A stretch of DNA of 64,000 nucleotides from Hymenobacter qilianensis (GCF_014489555.1 NZ_CP060784.1:3472001-3536000), one strand, 5' to 3'; shown: positions 52,005-63,675, numbered from the stretch's first letter. The notes: generated from the letters alone by a model not told the origin. Numbers and translations: made by a program.

Positions 52005-53318
52005 ATTGCTTGAGTTTGCGGTACAGGGTACGCTCCGAAATGCCCAGGTCGTGAGCGGCGTACTTACGCTTGTTATGGTGCTTTTTGAGCGCCTTCATAA
52101 TCATTTCCTTCTCCTTCGCTTCCAGCGACAACGTTTCCTCTTCCGTTTCGTGCGGAATATCTTCTACCCGCTGAGCTTCATCGTCGTAAGTCAATTCCTC
52201 GTCGCTGTCGTTCAACTCATTAACGGGGCGCGGCGTAATAAAGTACTCCCCAGCAGCTTCGGTAGGCGCAGGACGATTCAGACGGCCACCTTCGTAGGAG
52301 GAAGCAACGTTCAGGTTATTGAAAAGATGACTGTTTTGCCGTAAGAGTTCCTGCGCCTCGGCGGGGCGCTGCCCGGCAGCCAGATCCAGAACCAGCTTCT
52401 TCAGGTCGGTCATGTCGCGGCGCATATCAAACAGCACCTTGTAGAGCAGGTCGCGCTCCGAGTACGTATTGTTTGCACCTGCGCCATCAGGGTTTGCGGC
52501 GCTAAGCAACATAGGCAAGCGGCTGCTCTGATCGGCTGGCAGATACTGGCGCAGACGGGCGGCATCCAGCTCGCGCTCCATTTCCAGCACCGACATCTGC
52601 TCGGCAATATTCTTTAGCTGCCGGATGTTGCCCGGAAACCGAAAGCGCTGCAATTCAGCAACTGCATCGGGGGTAAGGCTAATTGGCTTTACGCGGTAAC
52701 GTTCAGCAAAATCGGTTGCGAACTTTCTGAATAGTAAGTAAATATCGTCTCCGCGTTCACGTAACGGTGGAACTGTGATAGGTACTGTGTTGAGCCGATA
52801 GTAAAGGTCTTCACGGAAGCGGCCTTCGCGCACGGCATCCAGCAGATTTACATTGCTAGCCGCCACTACACGCACATCCGTCTTCTGCACTTTGCTGGCG
52901 CCCACCCGGATAAACTCACCGTTTTCGAGCACGCGCAACAAGCGGGCCTGCGTTCCAAGCGGCATTTCCCCGATTTCGTCTAGGAACATAGTGCCCCCAT
53001 TCGTTACCTCAAAGTAACCCTTGCGTGCCTCATTGGCCCCCGTAAATGAGCCTTTCTCATGCCCAAACAACTCAGAGTCAATGGTTCCTTCAGGAATTGC
53101 ACCGCAGTTGATGGCGATAAACTGCCCGTGCTTGCGGGGCGAGAGGGCATGAATAATCTTGGAGAAAGATTCCTTACCTGAGCCGCTTTCCCCGAAATAA
53201 GCACGGTCATGTCGGTGGGCGCCACTTGAGCGGCCACTTGGATGGCATAGTTCAGCGCCGGCGCGTTGCCGATGATGCCAAACCGTTGTTTGATTGATTG
53301 TATTTCGCTAGGAGTCAA
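51985..53318 (-). CDS. Sigma-54-dependent transcriptional activator (one-base frameshift)
   Basis: A 444-aa protein after adding one G in the G4 run (C4 at 53190-53193), restoring Walker A GESGSGKE. Also visible: ELFGHEKGSFTGA (the sigma-54 contact loop), TMFLDEIGEMP (Walker B), and a C-terminal Fis-type helix-turn-helix (AAHDLGISERTLYRKLKQY). There is no receiver or sensor domain before the AAA+ core, so activity may be set by level or by a partner. A ~100-residue linker of unknown role separates the two domains. In an operon with lptE. Confidence 0.92.
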
Positions 53319-53413
53319 AGTCAGTAGGTGGGTTTCGTAAGAAAGACGAAAAGCAGCTGCGTTTACTTTAGTTACTGGGTAGCCGCCTGCTTACATAAGA
53401 GTAGATGACACTC

Positions 53414-54871
53414 TTAAATTGCGTTGCCGAATAGCGTACTGGCTGTGCAGTCATGCACCAGCACGTTCACATAATCGCCTTTCTGGAAGGTTTGTTTTGG
53501 AAAGAGAACCACTTTGTTCTGGTCATTGCGGCCACTCAGAAACTCATCAGAGCGCTTGGAAAAGCCTTCGACTAAGACCTTGTGTACCTGTCCGATGGCG
53601 CGCTGGTTGCGGATGAGATTGTGCTTTTGCTGCACGGCAATCACTTCGGCTAAGCGGCGCTTCTTTACTTCCAGGGGTACATCATCTTCCAACTTACGAG
53701 CGGCCAGGGTGCCGGGGCGCTCCGAGTAGAAGAACATATAAGCCATATCGTACTGCACCTGCTCCATGAGGCTCAACGTATCCTGGTGCTCCTCCTCGGT
53801 TTCGGAGCAGAAGCCCGAAATCATGTCGGTGCTGATGGCGCAGTCGTCGCCCAAGATGCGGCGGATGGCCTGCACCCGATCCTCGTACCAGGCGCGGTCG
53901 TATGTACGGTTCATCAGCTTGAGCACCCGCGAGTTACCGCTTTGGGCGGGCAAGTGAATGTAGTTGCAAATGTTGTCGTAGCGAGCCATAGTGTGCAGCA
54001 CCTCGTCGGTAATATCCTTGGGGTGAGACGTGGAAAAGCGCACGCGCAACTCGGGGCTGAGCAACGCCACGCGCTCCAATAGTTGGGCAAAATTTACCTG
54101 CTCCAAGCCATCTTCCGAAGCCCATTTATAGCTGTCCACATTTTGGCCTAGCATGGTAACTTCCTTGTAGCCAGCAGCTATCAAGTCGCGGCACTCCTGG
54201 ACAATGCTGTGCGCATCGCGGCTACGCTCGCGGCCACGGGTGAAGGGCACCACGCAGAAGGAGCACATGTTGTCGCAGCCGCGCATGATGCTTACGAAGG
54301 CTGATACGCCATTGGAATTAAGGCGAACCGGTGTGATATCAGCGTAAGTTTCCTCCCTAGAGAGCAACACGTTCACCGCTTTTTGCCCCCCATCCACTTC
54401 CTGAATCAGGCGAGGAAGGTCGCGGTAAGCGTCGGGTCCAACTACGAGATCAACAATCTTTTCTTCTTCTAAAAACTTGGTTTTCAAGCGCTCAGCCATG
54501 CAGCCGAGTACACCGACCAACAGGCCGGGATTGCGCTTTTTATGCCCGTTAATCTGGGAAAGCCGCATGCGTACTGTTTGCTCAGCTTTTTCACGAATGG
54601 AACAGGTATTAAGCAGTACCAAATCGGCGCCTTCCAACTGTTCAGTAGTATCAAAGCCTTCCTGAAACAGGATAGAGGACACTATTTCGGAGTCAGAAAA
54701 ATTCATCTGACAACCATAGCTTTCAATATAAAGCTTGCGCTGCCGGCCGGTGCTGGTAGCGGCGCTAACCCGCACCTCGCCGCTTGGGGTATGTGCGTGA
54801 TCAGCAGGGGCGGTGGGGGCCGGAGTATCTAGAAAATCGAGAGTAAGAATGGGCTGCGACATAGCGGTCAA
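53414..54871 (-). CDS. miaB: tRNA-2-methylthio-N6-dimethylallyladenosine synthase MiaB
   Basis: A 485-aa radical-SAM enzyme. N-terminal UPF0004 domain ([15 protein letters not shown]) with its own iron-sulfur cluster, radical-SAM motif CDNMCSFC, and a C-terminal TRAM domain. It adds the methylthio group to i6A37 of tRNAs. Start ATG 54871, or MSQPIL at 54862. The window also holds the start of miaE, which acts next on the same base. Confidence 0.97.
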   Translation of the reverse strand: MTAMSQPILTLDFLDTPAPTAPADHAHTPSGEVRVSAATSTGRQRKLYIESYGCQMNFSDSEIVSSILFQEGFDTTEQLEGADLVLLNTCSIREKAEQTVRMRLSQINGHKKRNPGLLVGVLGCMAERLKTKFLEEEKIVDLVVGPDAYRDLPRLIQEVDGGQKAVNVLLSREETYADITPVRLNSNGVSAFVSIMRGCDNMCSFCVVPFTRGRERSRDAHSIVQECRDLIAAGYKEVTMLGQNVDSYKWASEDGLEQVNFAQLLERVALLSPELRVRFSTSHPKDITDEVLHTMARYDNICNYIHLPAQSGNSRVLKLMNRTYDRAWYEDRVQAIRRILGDDCAISTDMISGFCSETEEEHQDTLSLMEQVQYDMAYMFFYSERPGTLAARKLEDDVPLEVKKRRLAEVIAVQQKHNLIRNQRAIGQVHKVLVEGFSKRSDEFLSGRNDQNKVVLFPKQTFQKGDYVNVLVHDCTASTLFGNAI

Positions 54872-54887
54872 ACACGAATAAGGAGGG

Positions 54888-54895
54888 CAAAGGTA
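54888..54895 (-). promoter_or_regulatory. -7 element of miaB
   Basis: TACCTTTG on the minus strand, 16 nt before the miaB ATG; a CTG lies 21 nt further up at the -33 position. Confidence 0.5.
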
Positions 54896-55013
54896 GGCTT
54901 TTTAGGGTAAAAATGACAGAATGGCAGAGGTAAGGATAGGTAAGATTTGGGCACTTTCAGATAAGATTGTTTGCGTAAAAACGAGCTGTTGTGCCTTCTT
55001 GTGCGTCTGGCCG

Positions 55014-56329
55014 TCAAACAACCGTAGCGCCCAAAACCTCCAACATTGCCTTGGCCTTTAGCAAGCACTCATCATATTCTTGCTCCGGTACTGAGTCGTA
55101 GGTGATGGCAGAGCCAACCTGAAAGGAGAGGTAACCAGTAGCGGCGTTGAATTGCAGACTGCGGATGACCACGTTAAAATCGAAGTCGCCGGAGGGCCAG
55201 ATGACGCCGAGGCTTCCGCTGTATAGGCCCCGGCCGCTATGCTCATACTGCTCAATGAGTTGCATCGCCCTAATCTTGGGTGCGCCCGTCATGGAGCCCA
55301 TCGGAAAGGTCGCGCGCAGCGTATCCACCAGGTCACAATCGGGGCGGCGCTGTGCCTGTACAGTTGAGACCATCTGCCAGACGTGGCGAAAGCTGTAGAG
55401 GCCAAACAGCTCGGGCACCTGCACTGAGCCAGTCACGGCCACGCGGGCAAGGTCGTTGCGTACTAAGTCCACAATCATCAGATTTTCAGCCTGTTCCTTT
55501 TCGTTGTGGCGTAGCTGATGGCGCAGTTCCTCGTCCTGCTCCGGGGTGAGGCCACGACGAATGGTGCCTTTAATCGGCTGAGAAATAAGAACATCGTGTT
55601 GCTGGCGCAGAAATCGCTCGGGCGACGCGCAGAGTAAGTACTGATCCTGCCATTTATAGAATCCGGCGAAGGGGGTAGGCGATGCGGAATTAAGCTGCAA
55701 GAAGGTTTGAACGGGCTCAATCGTGACGTGTTCAGCATAAAACTCCTGACACAGATTTAGCTCGTAAACCTCACCATTCAGAATATCTTCCCGGATAGAT
55801 TCAACAGCGGCGAGGTAAGCGGCTTTGGGCATTCGGGCGCGCATCTGGGGCACCGAAGCTGCCGCATTTGATGGTACGGAAGCCGCTAAAATCTCATCTA
55901 AAATTCCCCCCGGACCGTGTATTTCTATTGAATCTGTATGCCAGATCAACCGGATTTCTGGCTCAAAAAAATGAATATCCGGAAAAGATAACCCGCTGGA
56001 ATGTTCGCTGTTGAGGGCTTCTATTTGATTCTTAAGTTCATAGCTAAGAATGCCGCAGCGAGGCGCTTGGGTAGGCTGTTGCAGCCAGAGTCGCAGCTCA
56101 CTTAAAGCAGCGGGTGCTTGCACAGGTGTGTTGCTCACTGCCAGCAGCCGAGAAAAAGCCCCCGCGGATACGGCAGATCGTTGGGCTCGTAGTAGGCACA
56201 ATACTGAAAACGGGCAGCCCAATGCAAGGCATTCGCCCGAAACTCGGCGGGCGCGATAGGTAAGCTGGACAGCGGAACGACTAACACGGGGCGAAGGTAA
56301 TGGTCGGGAAAGCTTCTGTTATTAGTCAA
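55014..56329 (-). CDS. pabB: Aminodeoxychorismate synthase component I (one-base frameshift)
   Basis: A 438-aa chorismate-binding enzyme from ATG 56329 once one G is added to the G5 run (C5 at 56159-56163), giving YPRGAFSRLLAVSN. PIKGT, with the catalytic Lys typical of PabB (TrpE has PIAGT), and the C-terminal GSAITYDSVPEQEYDEC are present. It makes 4-amino-4-deoxychorismate for folate. The start overlaps the end of the upstream TPR gene by 8 bp. Confidence 0.9.
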
Positions 56330-57855
56330 GCTCGGCCAGCGCCACTTTTGCCTTCATATCTGTGCTGTTTTTGTACTCGTGCTTGGGATACTGAAGCGCC
56401 TGCCGAAAGTATTTCCGGGCAAGTTCCATTTGGCCCGCTGATTGGTGCAGATAGCCTAGCTGCAAGGCGGCCTGGGGGGCAAAGTAATAAGGTGCCTGTC
56501 CTTTAGAAAGCGCGATGGTGCGAGCGTAGAAGTAGCGAGCCGAATCGAGCCTGTCGAGGCCATGATAGGCGCGGGCGCGGCGGTAAGGCGCTTCTAATTG
56601 GTCTCGCAGGGTCGTTTTGCTGGTCGTGGAGAATGTTTTCAGCGTTGAGAGAGCCTCTTGGTAGTAGCCGCCGTCGAGTTGGAGGCGGGCGCGGGTCAGA
56701 ATGGGATGCAGGGGGCTTTTTTCCTCAACAAAGCGCTGAGCATACGTGTCTTCCTCTACGATGGTGCGGCCTCCGGCGGCAATCTGCTGGCGGTAATAGT
56801 CAGCAGCCGAGAGTTTGCCCCCAGCCAGGCCGCCAGATAAAGCTTGAAAGCAGCGGCCTTGCGGTAGTGCTGCCCCGGTAGAGTTGTAGAAACCTCAGAT
56901 TTTCGCGCTCCGAAGCCGCAAACTGACCTTGGTACAGCAGCAAGTCAGCGGCCATATGATGGAGATAGGCTACGGGCAAATAGCTGGAGCCAGTAGGGCG
57001 GGTCCGGAAAGCCGCCAGCGCATGGTCGGTGCGATGCAGCTTCTTGTTCTGGCTGATAACCAGGAAATTAACCAACAGATTGTCTGGCTGTTGGGCGGCC
57101 AAACGAGTAACCAGCTGCGTCGTTTCGTTGCTGCGCCGATAGTATGTTTCTTCAACCAACGCCAGAATAAGCTGACTTTCCAATTGAAAATCGTGAGGAC
57201 GCTGGGCGGCAGCGCGTAAGTGCTGCAAGCCAGATTCTACGCTGCCACTTAAGCCCAGCAGTCGCAGAAACCAACGATACCCTTCTGGCAGTGAACCGAT
57301 AGCAAATTCCAGCATCCCCAGCGACTTGCGGGCGGGTAGAAAGCCGGGGTAGCGTTTCGAAACTCCCTGCATCTGCTGATACGCCTGCCGCAGATTCCAG
57401 GCTCCTTGGACTTCATGTTCGAAAACCACCTGTAGCACTGCCTGATGAAGCCGAAGCTGGGCGCTTGAATAGTCGCGCAGTGGGCTCTGGGGGGCTTTTT
57501 CTAACGTTTCCAGACGCTTATTCTGCGCTTCCAACACAGTCGAATAGAGCTTCGCATCCTGGCTGATCAAAATTTCCACCATCTCCAGGCAATCCGCTAC
57601 CAGCACAGTGCCGACGTTGGTTGGATCTTCGGTGCGCAGCAGGGCGCGGGCAGCGGGCACGCGCAGTTTTATTACTTCAGCGTAAGCACGGGCTTGCGAA
57701 GGGGTAAGGGCAGAAGATACAGGCAGCGTGGCGGATTGTAAAGGCTCGCTAAAGCAGGCGCAAAGGGTAGCAACGAACATCAGCAAGACCAAGACTAGCC
57801 GCTGTGCTCCTCTGCGTAACCAAATATGCTTTTCGGCCGAAAATCTCATCTGCAT
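56322..57855 (-). CDS. TPR-repeat protein with signal sequence (two one-base frameshifts)
   Basis: About 511 aa from ATG 57855 after adding one base in each of two runs: C4 at 56873-56876 and C5 at 56818-56822, giving LYRGQHYRKAAAFKLYLAAWLGGKLSAADYYRQQ. The N-terminus is a signal or lipoprotein-like segment (LVLVLLMFVATLCACF, Cys after ATLCA). The rest is helical with TPR motifs, the last near the C-terminus (ALQLGYLHQSAGQMELARKY). Likely a periplasmic scaffold; function unknown. Operon with pabB. Confidence 0.8.
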
Positions 57856-57864
57856 TTAAACAAG

Positions 57865-57893
57865 AAAAGGAACGACGCCGGGCCGTTCCTTTT
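57865..57893 (-). terminator. Terminator downstream of the zinc-ribbon gene
   Basis: AAAAGGAACG (57865-57874) pairs with CGTTCCTTTT (57884-57893), 9-nt loop. Confidence 0.8.
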
Positions 57894-57917
57894 CCACAAT
57901 CAGTGCTTTACTTAAAG

Positions 57918-58667
57918 TTATGCAGCTTTCAAGTCTACATCAGCCAAAACCCGTCCGCAGTGCTCGCACACGATGATCTTCTTGTGTGAGATGATATCGG
58001 CCTGGCGCTGTGGAGGTACTGTATTAAAGCAGCCACCGCAGGCATCGCGCTTCACCGTCACCACGGCCAGGCCGTTGCGTACGTTGCCGCGGATACGCGT
58101 GTAAGCCATGAGCAAACGCTCCTCGATTGGCTTCACTGCGCCGTCGCGCTCCGTCATGAGCTTTTTCTCGTCGGCTTCGCTTTCACCCACAATGGTTTGC
58201 AGCTCGCCCTGCTTGTTTGTGAGGTCTTTACGACGCTCATCGAGGCGCTGCTTGGTGCCGGCGATGTCGTTGTTCTTTTGCTCAATCTGGTACTGAGCTT
58301 CTTTTATTTTCTTCTCCGAAATCTGGATTTCCAGGCGCTGCAACTCGATTTCCTTGGCAATTGCCTCGTACTCACGGTTGTTGCGCACGTTTTGCTGCTG
58401 CTCCTCATACTTGCGAATAAGACCTTCAGCGTCTTTAGCGGCCTGCTTGCGCTGCTTGATCTGGTCATTAAGTCCCGAGATTTCCTCGTCGAACTTACCT
58501 ACCCGCACTTCATAGCCGATAATCTCATCTTCTAAGTCACGGACTTCCTCGGGTAAGTCGCCGCGCACGCGCCGAATTTCATCGAGCTGCGAATCAATGC
58601 GCTGTAGGTTCAAAAGGGCCTCCAGCTTGTTGGCAACGGGGGTTTCCGCGGTAGGGTTAGAAGTCAT
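57918..58667 (-). CDS. Coiled-coil protein with C4 zinc ribbon (CT398-like)
   Basis: A 249-aa protein. Residues ~10-180 are a long antiparallel coiled coil rich in Glu, Lys and Gln; the C-terminus has a four-Cys zinc ribbon (CGGCFNTV, then CEHCGRVL). The family is widespread and often sits beside Nif3 genes, as here: it overlaps the Nif3 gene by 11 bp. Proposed as a nucleic-acid or secretion-linked adaptor; role not settled. Confidence 0.88.
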   Translation of the reverse strand: MTSNPTAETPVANKLEALLNLQRIDSQLDEIRRVRGDLPEEVRDLEDEIIGYEVRVGKFDEEISGLNDQIKQRKQAAKDAEGLIRKYEEQQQNVRNNREYEAIAKEIELQRLEIQISEKKIKEAQYQIEQKNNDIAGTKQRLDERRKDLTNKQGELQTIVGESEADEKKLMTERDGAVKPIEERLLMAYTRIRGNVRNGLAVVTVKRDACGGCFNTVPPQRQADIISHKKIIVCEHCGRVLADVDLKAA

Positions 58668-59757
58668 AACGGACGGGGTTGGTGAGGGTCTCTGCGATTA
58701 AGACCGCAAAAGTACTCGAAAACGTTGAGGTTAGCAATTCCTGAAACAGCTCACTGGTGAATTGTTCGCTCTCAAAATGACCCACGTCGCAGAGCAGTAA
58801 ATCGCCTTCCGGGCCAAAAAACTCGTGGTACTTTAAGTCGCCGGTCACGTAGGCGTCGGCGCCGGCCGCACGGGCTTTGTTTAAAAGGAAACTGCCCGCG
58901 CCCCCGCACAAAGCCACACGGCGGATGGGTTGGTCATACTCGGTGTGCTTCACGACGGGCACGCCCAGAATAGCGCGTAGCTGCTGCCGAAAAGCTGCCG
59001 GCGTTAGCTCCTGCGGCAATTCGCCAATCATGCCAGCGCCTACCTCCTGGTTTTCGTTTTCGAGCTTCACGATTTCATAGGCAACTTCCTCGTACGGGTG
59101 AGCCTGCTGCAGCGCCCGTAGCACTGGCTTCTGCCGGTGCAGGGGCAAAAGTACTTCCACACGCTGCTCGGCAGTGGTTTCGGGCTGGCCCGGTTTCCCC
59201 TGAAAAGGCTGAGTAGCAGAACCGGGCGTGAACGTGCCCACGCCATCGGAGCGAAAGCTACAGTCAGAATACTCACCAATTTGACCAGCTCCGGCCTGGT
59301 AAAGAGTCTGCAAAACCGCGTCGGTGTGCGTTGGCGGAACGTAGGTAATCAGCTTGGCCAGATTGCCGCTTGTGGGGGCCAAAATGCGTAGGTTCTGCAA
59401 GCCAAGCTTCTCACCAAGCTTGCGATTTACGCCGTGGCGCACGTTATCGAGATTGGTGTGAGCGGCGTAAATGGCGATGTCATTTTTCAGCGCCTTTAAT
59501 AAAGTGCGCTCCACTTCGGTAGCGCCGGTCAGACTTTTTAGGGGGCGAAAAATGACGGGATGGTGAGCCACGACTACGTTGCAGCCTCGGCTCAGAGCCT
59601 CGTCGAGGACGGCGGGAGTGCAGTCGAGCGCAATCAGGACGCCGGTTATTTCCGCTTGAGAATCACCACATTGCAGACCGGCATTGTCATACGATTCCTG
59701 GTAGGCGAGGGGCGCCGCCGTTTCGAGGGCGCGGGCAAGGTCAGCGACGGTAGGCAT
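58657..59757 (-). CDS. Nif3-like dinuclear metal centre protein
   Basis: A 366-aa protein of the Nif3/YqfO type with the family's metal-binding residues (VAHHPVIF, AAHTNLDN, and the late DVGHFESEQ). The inserted middle domain (LLPLHRQKPVLRALQQAHPYEEVAYEI) is the PII-like insert of long members. Binds two metals in a toroidal hexamer; sometimes linked to GTP cyclohydrolase I-type or metal-insertion roles, not proven. Confidence 0.93.
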   Translation of the reverse strand: MPTVADLARALETAAPLAYQESYDNAGLQCGDSQAEITGVLIALDCTPAVLDEALSRGCNVVVAHHPVIFRPLKSLTGATEVERTLLKALKNDIAIYAAHTNLDNVRHGVNRKLGEKLGLQNLRILAPTSGNLAKLITYVPPTHTDAVLQTLYQAGAGQIGEYSDCSFRSDGVGTFTPGSATQPFQGKPGQPETTAEQRVEVLLPLHRQKPVLRALQQAHPYEEVAYEIVKLENENQEVGAGMIGELPQELTPAAFRQQLRAILGVPVVKHTEYDQPIRRVALCGGAGSFLLNKARAAGADAYVTGDLKYHEFFGPEGDLLLCDVGHFESEQFTSELFQELLTSTFSSTFAVLIAETLTNPVRYDF

Positions 59758-59829
59758 TTTTTAAGGAAAAGGTAAAGAAGGGCGAAGAACGGACAAACAA
59801 AAAAAGAATGTCATGCTAAGCTTTATTTA

Positions 59830-60507
59830 CTAGTTGGTTACATCCGTAAGCACATCCACGTAGCGCGCTATATGCGCGGACAAATCGCGCCGCTTGTATT
59901 GCATCAGATAGCGTGGATGGTCCAGAATATGAATCTGGTCAAACAGCTGAAGCTCCTTGTTCCACCGCGTGAAATATTCTCCGTTGCGGCGTCCCAGACA
60001 GATGGCAGCGTCGCGGCGCAGACCTACTTCGTGTACCTGTAGCTGCAAAGAAAGGCGGATGGCCGGATTCAGCGCGGCGGTCAGGGCAGGCGAGTCGTAA
60101 TAGTTGTAGTTGCGGCCCTCGCGCAAAAGTACCAAGGGGTAGAGCGAGCCCAGATAAAAGCTGTCGAAGAAAACCGTCGGGCCGCCTAAAGCCCTGATTA
60201 CTTCATGTATAAACTGACTTGATGGCTCGCGCTGCTGGGGCAGCTCATTCGGGATTCCGCAGGCGGTCAGGGCTACAGGATCGGTGAAAGCTACGCCGGT
60301 GCGGCCATTGCCCAGCCGGCCCGGATTAATGCCTAGCAGCGCCACCCGAGAACGATTGTCGGCGTAGTAGCGGCTGGCAAACTGCGTGAGCAGCGTCTGG
60401 GGAGCCTCCTCCTGGTAAGGGCTGAAAGCCAGCACGTTGTCGGGCAGTGAGGTAGGCAGGGGAAAGCTGGTCAGAAAGTGCAGAAGGCGGGCGCCGAAGG
60501 TGGACAT
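59830..60507 (-). CDS. SMUG2-type uracil-DNA glycosylase family protein
   Basis: A 225-aa protein starting at ATG 60507 (MSTFGARLLHFL). LLGINPGRLGNGRTGVAFTD near residue 65 is the active-site loop (GxNPG) of the SMUG/UDG superfamily, and HILDHPRYLMQYKR the second (H-P) loop. It removes uracil or damaged bases from DNA in base-excision repair. Divergent from lpxK with 106 bp between starts. Confidence 0.88.
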   Translation of the reverse strand: MSTFGARLLHFLTSFPLPTSLPDNVLAFSPYQEEAPQTLLTQFASRYYADNRSRVALLGINPGRLGNGRTGVAFTDPVALTACGIPNELPQQREPSSQFIHEVIRALGGPTVFFDSFYLGSLYPLVLLREGRNYNYYDSPALTAALNPAIRLSLQLQVHEVGLRRDAAICLGRRNGEYFTRWNKELQLFDQIHILDHPRYLMQYKRRDLSAHIARYVDVLTDVTN

Positions 60508-60582
60508 AGTAGCAGGACAGTTAGCTGTGCATACGTATGACTTGCCTGAAACAGTAAAAGTGGCGTACTCTGCATTTCCGCG

Positions 60583-60590
60583 TACTTTTG
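60583..60590 (+). promoter_or_regulatory. -7 element of lpxK
   Basis: TACTTTTG fits TAnnTTTG, 23 nt before the lpxK ATG; no TTG at ideal -33 spacing. Confidence 0.45.
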
Positions 60591-60613
60591 CCCCCCAAGC
60601 TTTATTATTCTCC

Positions 60614-61669
60614 ATGCCACCTTTCTTGGTCTTGCTGCTGCTCCCGTTTGCCTGGCTTTATGCCGGGGTGATGGCAGTGCGCAACTGGTTGTATGATAGA
60701 GGCTTGAAATCGTCTTTTGCTTTTGACACCCCGGTAATAAGTGTCGGTAACCTACGCGTGGGGGGCACGGGCAAAACGCCTCATGTAGCTTGGCTGGTGG
60801 CTGAGCTACAAGCCTGGGGGGCAAAACCTGCCATTTTGAGTCGGGGCTACGGGCGTAGTACCAAGGGCTTCCGCCTAGCCGATGCTGCTGCCACCGCCGC
60901 CGCCATCGGCGACGAGCCGTTGCAGCATTATCAGGACTTTGGGGGGCAAATTCCGGTGGCCGTGGCCGAGGATAGGCGGGCGGGCTTAACCCAACTGCTG
61001 GCAACTCGCCCTGACCTGACGACTGTGGTACTGGATGATGCCTACCAGCACCGCCGCGTCCGCCCCACGCTCAGCATTCTGCTTACCGAGCAGCAGCGCC
61101 CGTTCTATACCGACTATGTGCTGCCCGCCGGGCGTCTGCGCGAAAGCCGCGCCGGAGCCCACCGCGCCGATGCCGTGATAGTTACGAAGTGCAGCGAGAA
61201 GCTGACTCCAGCCGAGCGCGAAGAAATAACCCGCAATGTTCGGCGCTATGCTCGGCCTCATGTGCCGGTTCTTTTTTCAACCTATACCTACGGCGAGCCC
61301 ATAGCGGTAGGCAGCCAAAAAAAGCCCCCCGGCATTGATATCGTGCTGCTTACCGGCATTGCGCAGCCCGAGCCGCTGCGGGCATATCTGGCGGCGGCCG
61401 GCTACCGTATCAGGCACCACGCCAGCTTCCATGACCACCACGCTTTCACGGCGGCTGAGGTGGCTGCGGTAGCGGCACAATTACAACCGGGCCACTGCGT
61501 TTTTACCACCCAGAAGGATGCCGTGCGCCTGCTGGAGCCTGCCTTGCGGGCGGCGGTGGTGCAGCTGCCTGTTTTTTATATCCCAATTACCGTTCAGTTT
61601 CTGGCCGATGACGCCACCCGGCTGCGGCAGTTGCTTTCTCCCTACTTTCAGCCCCAAGCTGTTGTCTGA
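60614..61669 (+). CDS. lpxK: Tetraacyldisaccharide 4'-kinase LpxK
   Basis: A 351-aa inner-membrane enzyme from ATG 60614 (MPPFLVLLLLPF), which starts its N-terminal membrane anchor; the frame is open further upstream but that part lies in the divergent gene. P-loop VGNLRVGGTGKTPHV, SRGYGRST, VVLDDAYQHRRV and LPAGRLRE are all typical. It phosphorylates the 4' position of the lipid A precursor, one of the last steps of lipid A synthesis. Confidence 0.95.
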   Translation: MPPFLVLLLLPFAWLYAGVMAVRNWLYDRGLKSSFAFDTPVISVGNLRVGGTGKTPHVAWLVAELQAWGAKPAILSRGYGRSTKGFRLADAAATAAAIGDEPLQHYQDFGGQIPVAVAEDRRAGLTQLLATRPDLTTVVLDDAYQHRRVRPTLSILLTEQQRPFYTDYVLPAGRLRESRAGAHRADAVIVTKCSEKLTPAEREEITRNVRRYARPHVPVLFSTYTYGEPIAVGSQKKPPGIDIVLLTGIAQPEPLRAYLAAAGYRIRHHASFHDHHAFTAAEVAAVAAQLQPGHCVFTTQKDAVRLLEPALRAAVVQLPVFYIPITVQFLADDATRLRQLLSPYFQPQAVV

Positions 61670-61725
61670 CATTTCGCTGTTCTCGTTGTTCTCTACATCT
61701 GTGCCCAACTGTTTGGTATCTGTCC

Positions 61726-63670
61726 ATGCGCTGCCAGGTAGCCGGCTTTCTCGCTGGCTTACAGGGCTGCTGCTGCTGCTGGGGGCTTTTTTGACCCACG
61801 TACCACGCAGGCTCAGGTCGTCGACGATACTACCAAAACCCTGTACGGTCCCAAAACCACCCTCGTCATTCGGGAGGCCGATGTGCTACGCGAAAAGCAC
61901 GAGGGCCGCATGGTAGATACCACCCTGGTGGGGATGCAGCAGGCCCGCAACTGGTACCACGACAGCACATTTCAGCAGGACCTGGGCAACGGCGGCACGG
62001 CCTCACGCCGTCTGCTTTGGGAGCCGAATACCCAGCTGGGCGCGCGTCTGGGCCGCAATGTATTTGATAAGTACATGCGCAACTCGGCCACCATTCCGTA
62101 CTACGATACTCGCTCGCCCTACACGTTTTTTCGCTTTGTGCAGGGCGGCACCGGCGAGCAGGTATTTGAGCTGTCGTACAGCCGCAGCATTAAGCGCAAC
62201 GCCAATGTGGGCTTCGCCTACGAGCGGTTTGCCTCAAATAAAATCTTTACGGATGTAGGTTCTGAGGGCCTGACCAAGCACTCGGGCGTGCTCTTTTTCG
62301 TGCGCTATCAAACCACCGATGACCGGTATCACTTGCTGTTCAACGTGAATACGGCCCGCCATGAAGCCATTGAGCAGGGCGGTATCGTACCCCAGCCCGA
62401 AGATATCGGCGACGACAACCGCATCCTGACCCAAAACCTTTTGGAGTATGATGATGAGCGGGTATGGCTAACGCAAGCCAGAAACCGCGACGACCGCGAC
62501 CGTATCCATCTGGCCCAAACCTATCGGCTGCTGGGTAAAGGTCTCACGGCTTTCCACGTGATGGACATAAGCCGCCAGACCAATCGCTACAACGACGACG
62601 CCATTCCGCGCGGCCCCACCGACCCACTTTACTACCCGCGCACCCGCCTTAGCCCTAATGTTACGAATGATCGGGCGACGTTCGAGCAGGCCGAGAATAG
62701 CGTAGGGGTGCTGGGAGCCACGAAGCTGGTAGAATATCGGCTGTACGGCCGCCACCGCTTGGCGCGCCTGTCGGCCAGCAGCCAGATTGAGGAAAGTGTT
62801 CAGGAAGATAATGTGCCTATACGCACCTTCAATCAGATATTTCTGGGGGGCAATGCGGCATTTAAGTACCGCATATTTGGGGTGGAAGCCGCTGGAGAAA
62901 TAAAAGTGCCTGACATTTCGGCGCCCGGCGAGGCGAGCCGCGTACCCGAGTATTGGGGAAAAGCAGCCGCGCGTACCGGCCCAATTACGGCCGAGTTCTA
63001 CAGCGCTTCTTATGCCCCAACGCTCACGGAGCGCGAATTCAGCGGCAACCATTACGTGTGGAACAACTACAGTCGTTTCGAAAATACCTTCGTCAATCAA
63101 CTTACCGGTCGCCTCGATCAGACCCTGGGAAAGCAGCGGCTGCAAGCATCGGTAGCAGTGGCCAATATTTCGAGCCTCGTTTACTATAACCAGCAAGCGG
63201 AGCCCGCCCAGCTCTCCGAGCAGCGGCAGTTGGTTATCGTTGGGGTGCGGCATCGCTTTCAGGTCGGCAACTTCTTTGCCGACAACCAGGGCACCTACAC
63301 GCTGGGCGGCGACCAGGAAGGACTACGCATTCCCAGCCTGGTGGCGAACGCGAAGGTGTATTATCAAGGCTACATCTTCAAAAAGGCGCTGTTCGGCCAA
63401 ATTGGAACAGAGTATTATTACCAGTCGCGCTTCCGGGCCTACGATTATAGCCCCAGTACGCAGCAGTTTTTCGTGCAGGATCAGTTCAGAATCCGGCGCT
63501 ATTCCCTGCTCGATGCCTTCGTGAACATCGATATTCGGACGGTATCGGTATTCCTGAAAATGGCTTATCTCAACCAGGGCCTGCACCGCAATGGTTATTT
63601 CACCACGCCCTATTATACCGGGTTGCCCCGCCGCTTTGAAGTGGGCCTGAAGTGGCAGTTTTTTGATTAG
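61726..63670 (+). CDS. Porin_10-family putative outer-membrane porin (frameshifts at 5' end)
   Basis: The body (from ~61860) is a clear Porin_10-type beta-barrel: VDTTLVGMQQARNWY, many alternating hydrophobic/aromatic strands, and a C-terminal WQFFD (aromatic end residue for BAM assembly). As written the clean frame starts only at 61883. Adding one base in GGGGG/TTTTTT near 61781-61791 joins it to a Leu-rich signal peptide (RWLTGLLLLLGGFF, then TQAQVV). The ATG 61726 needs a second added base near 61733, so the exact start is unsure. About 648 aa; substrate unknown. Confidence 0.85.
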
Positions 63671-63675
63671 AAGTA

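Noticed and set aside
62468..63253. 261-codon frame opposite the porin gene
   Set aside because: Antisense shadow of a well-supported beta-barrel gene.
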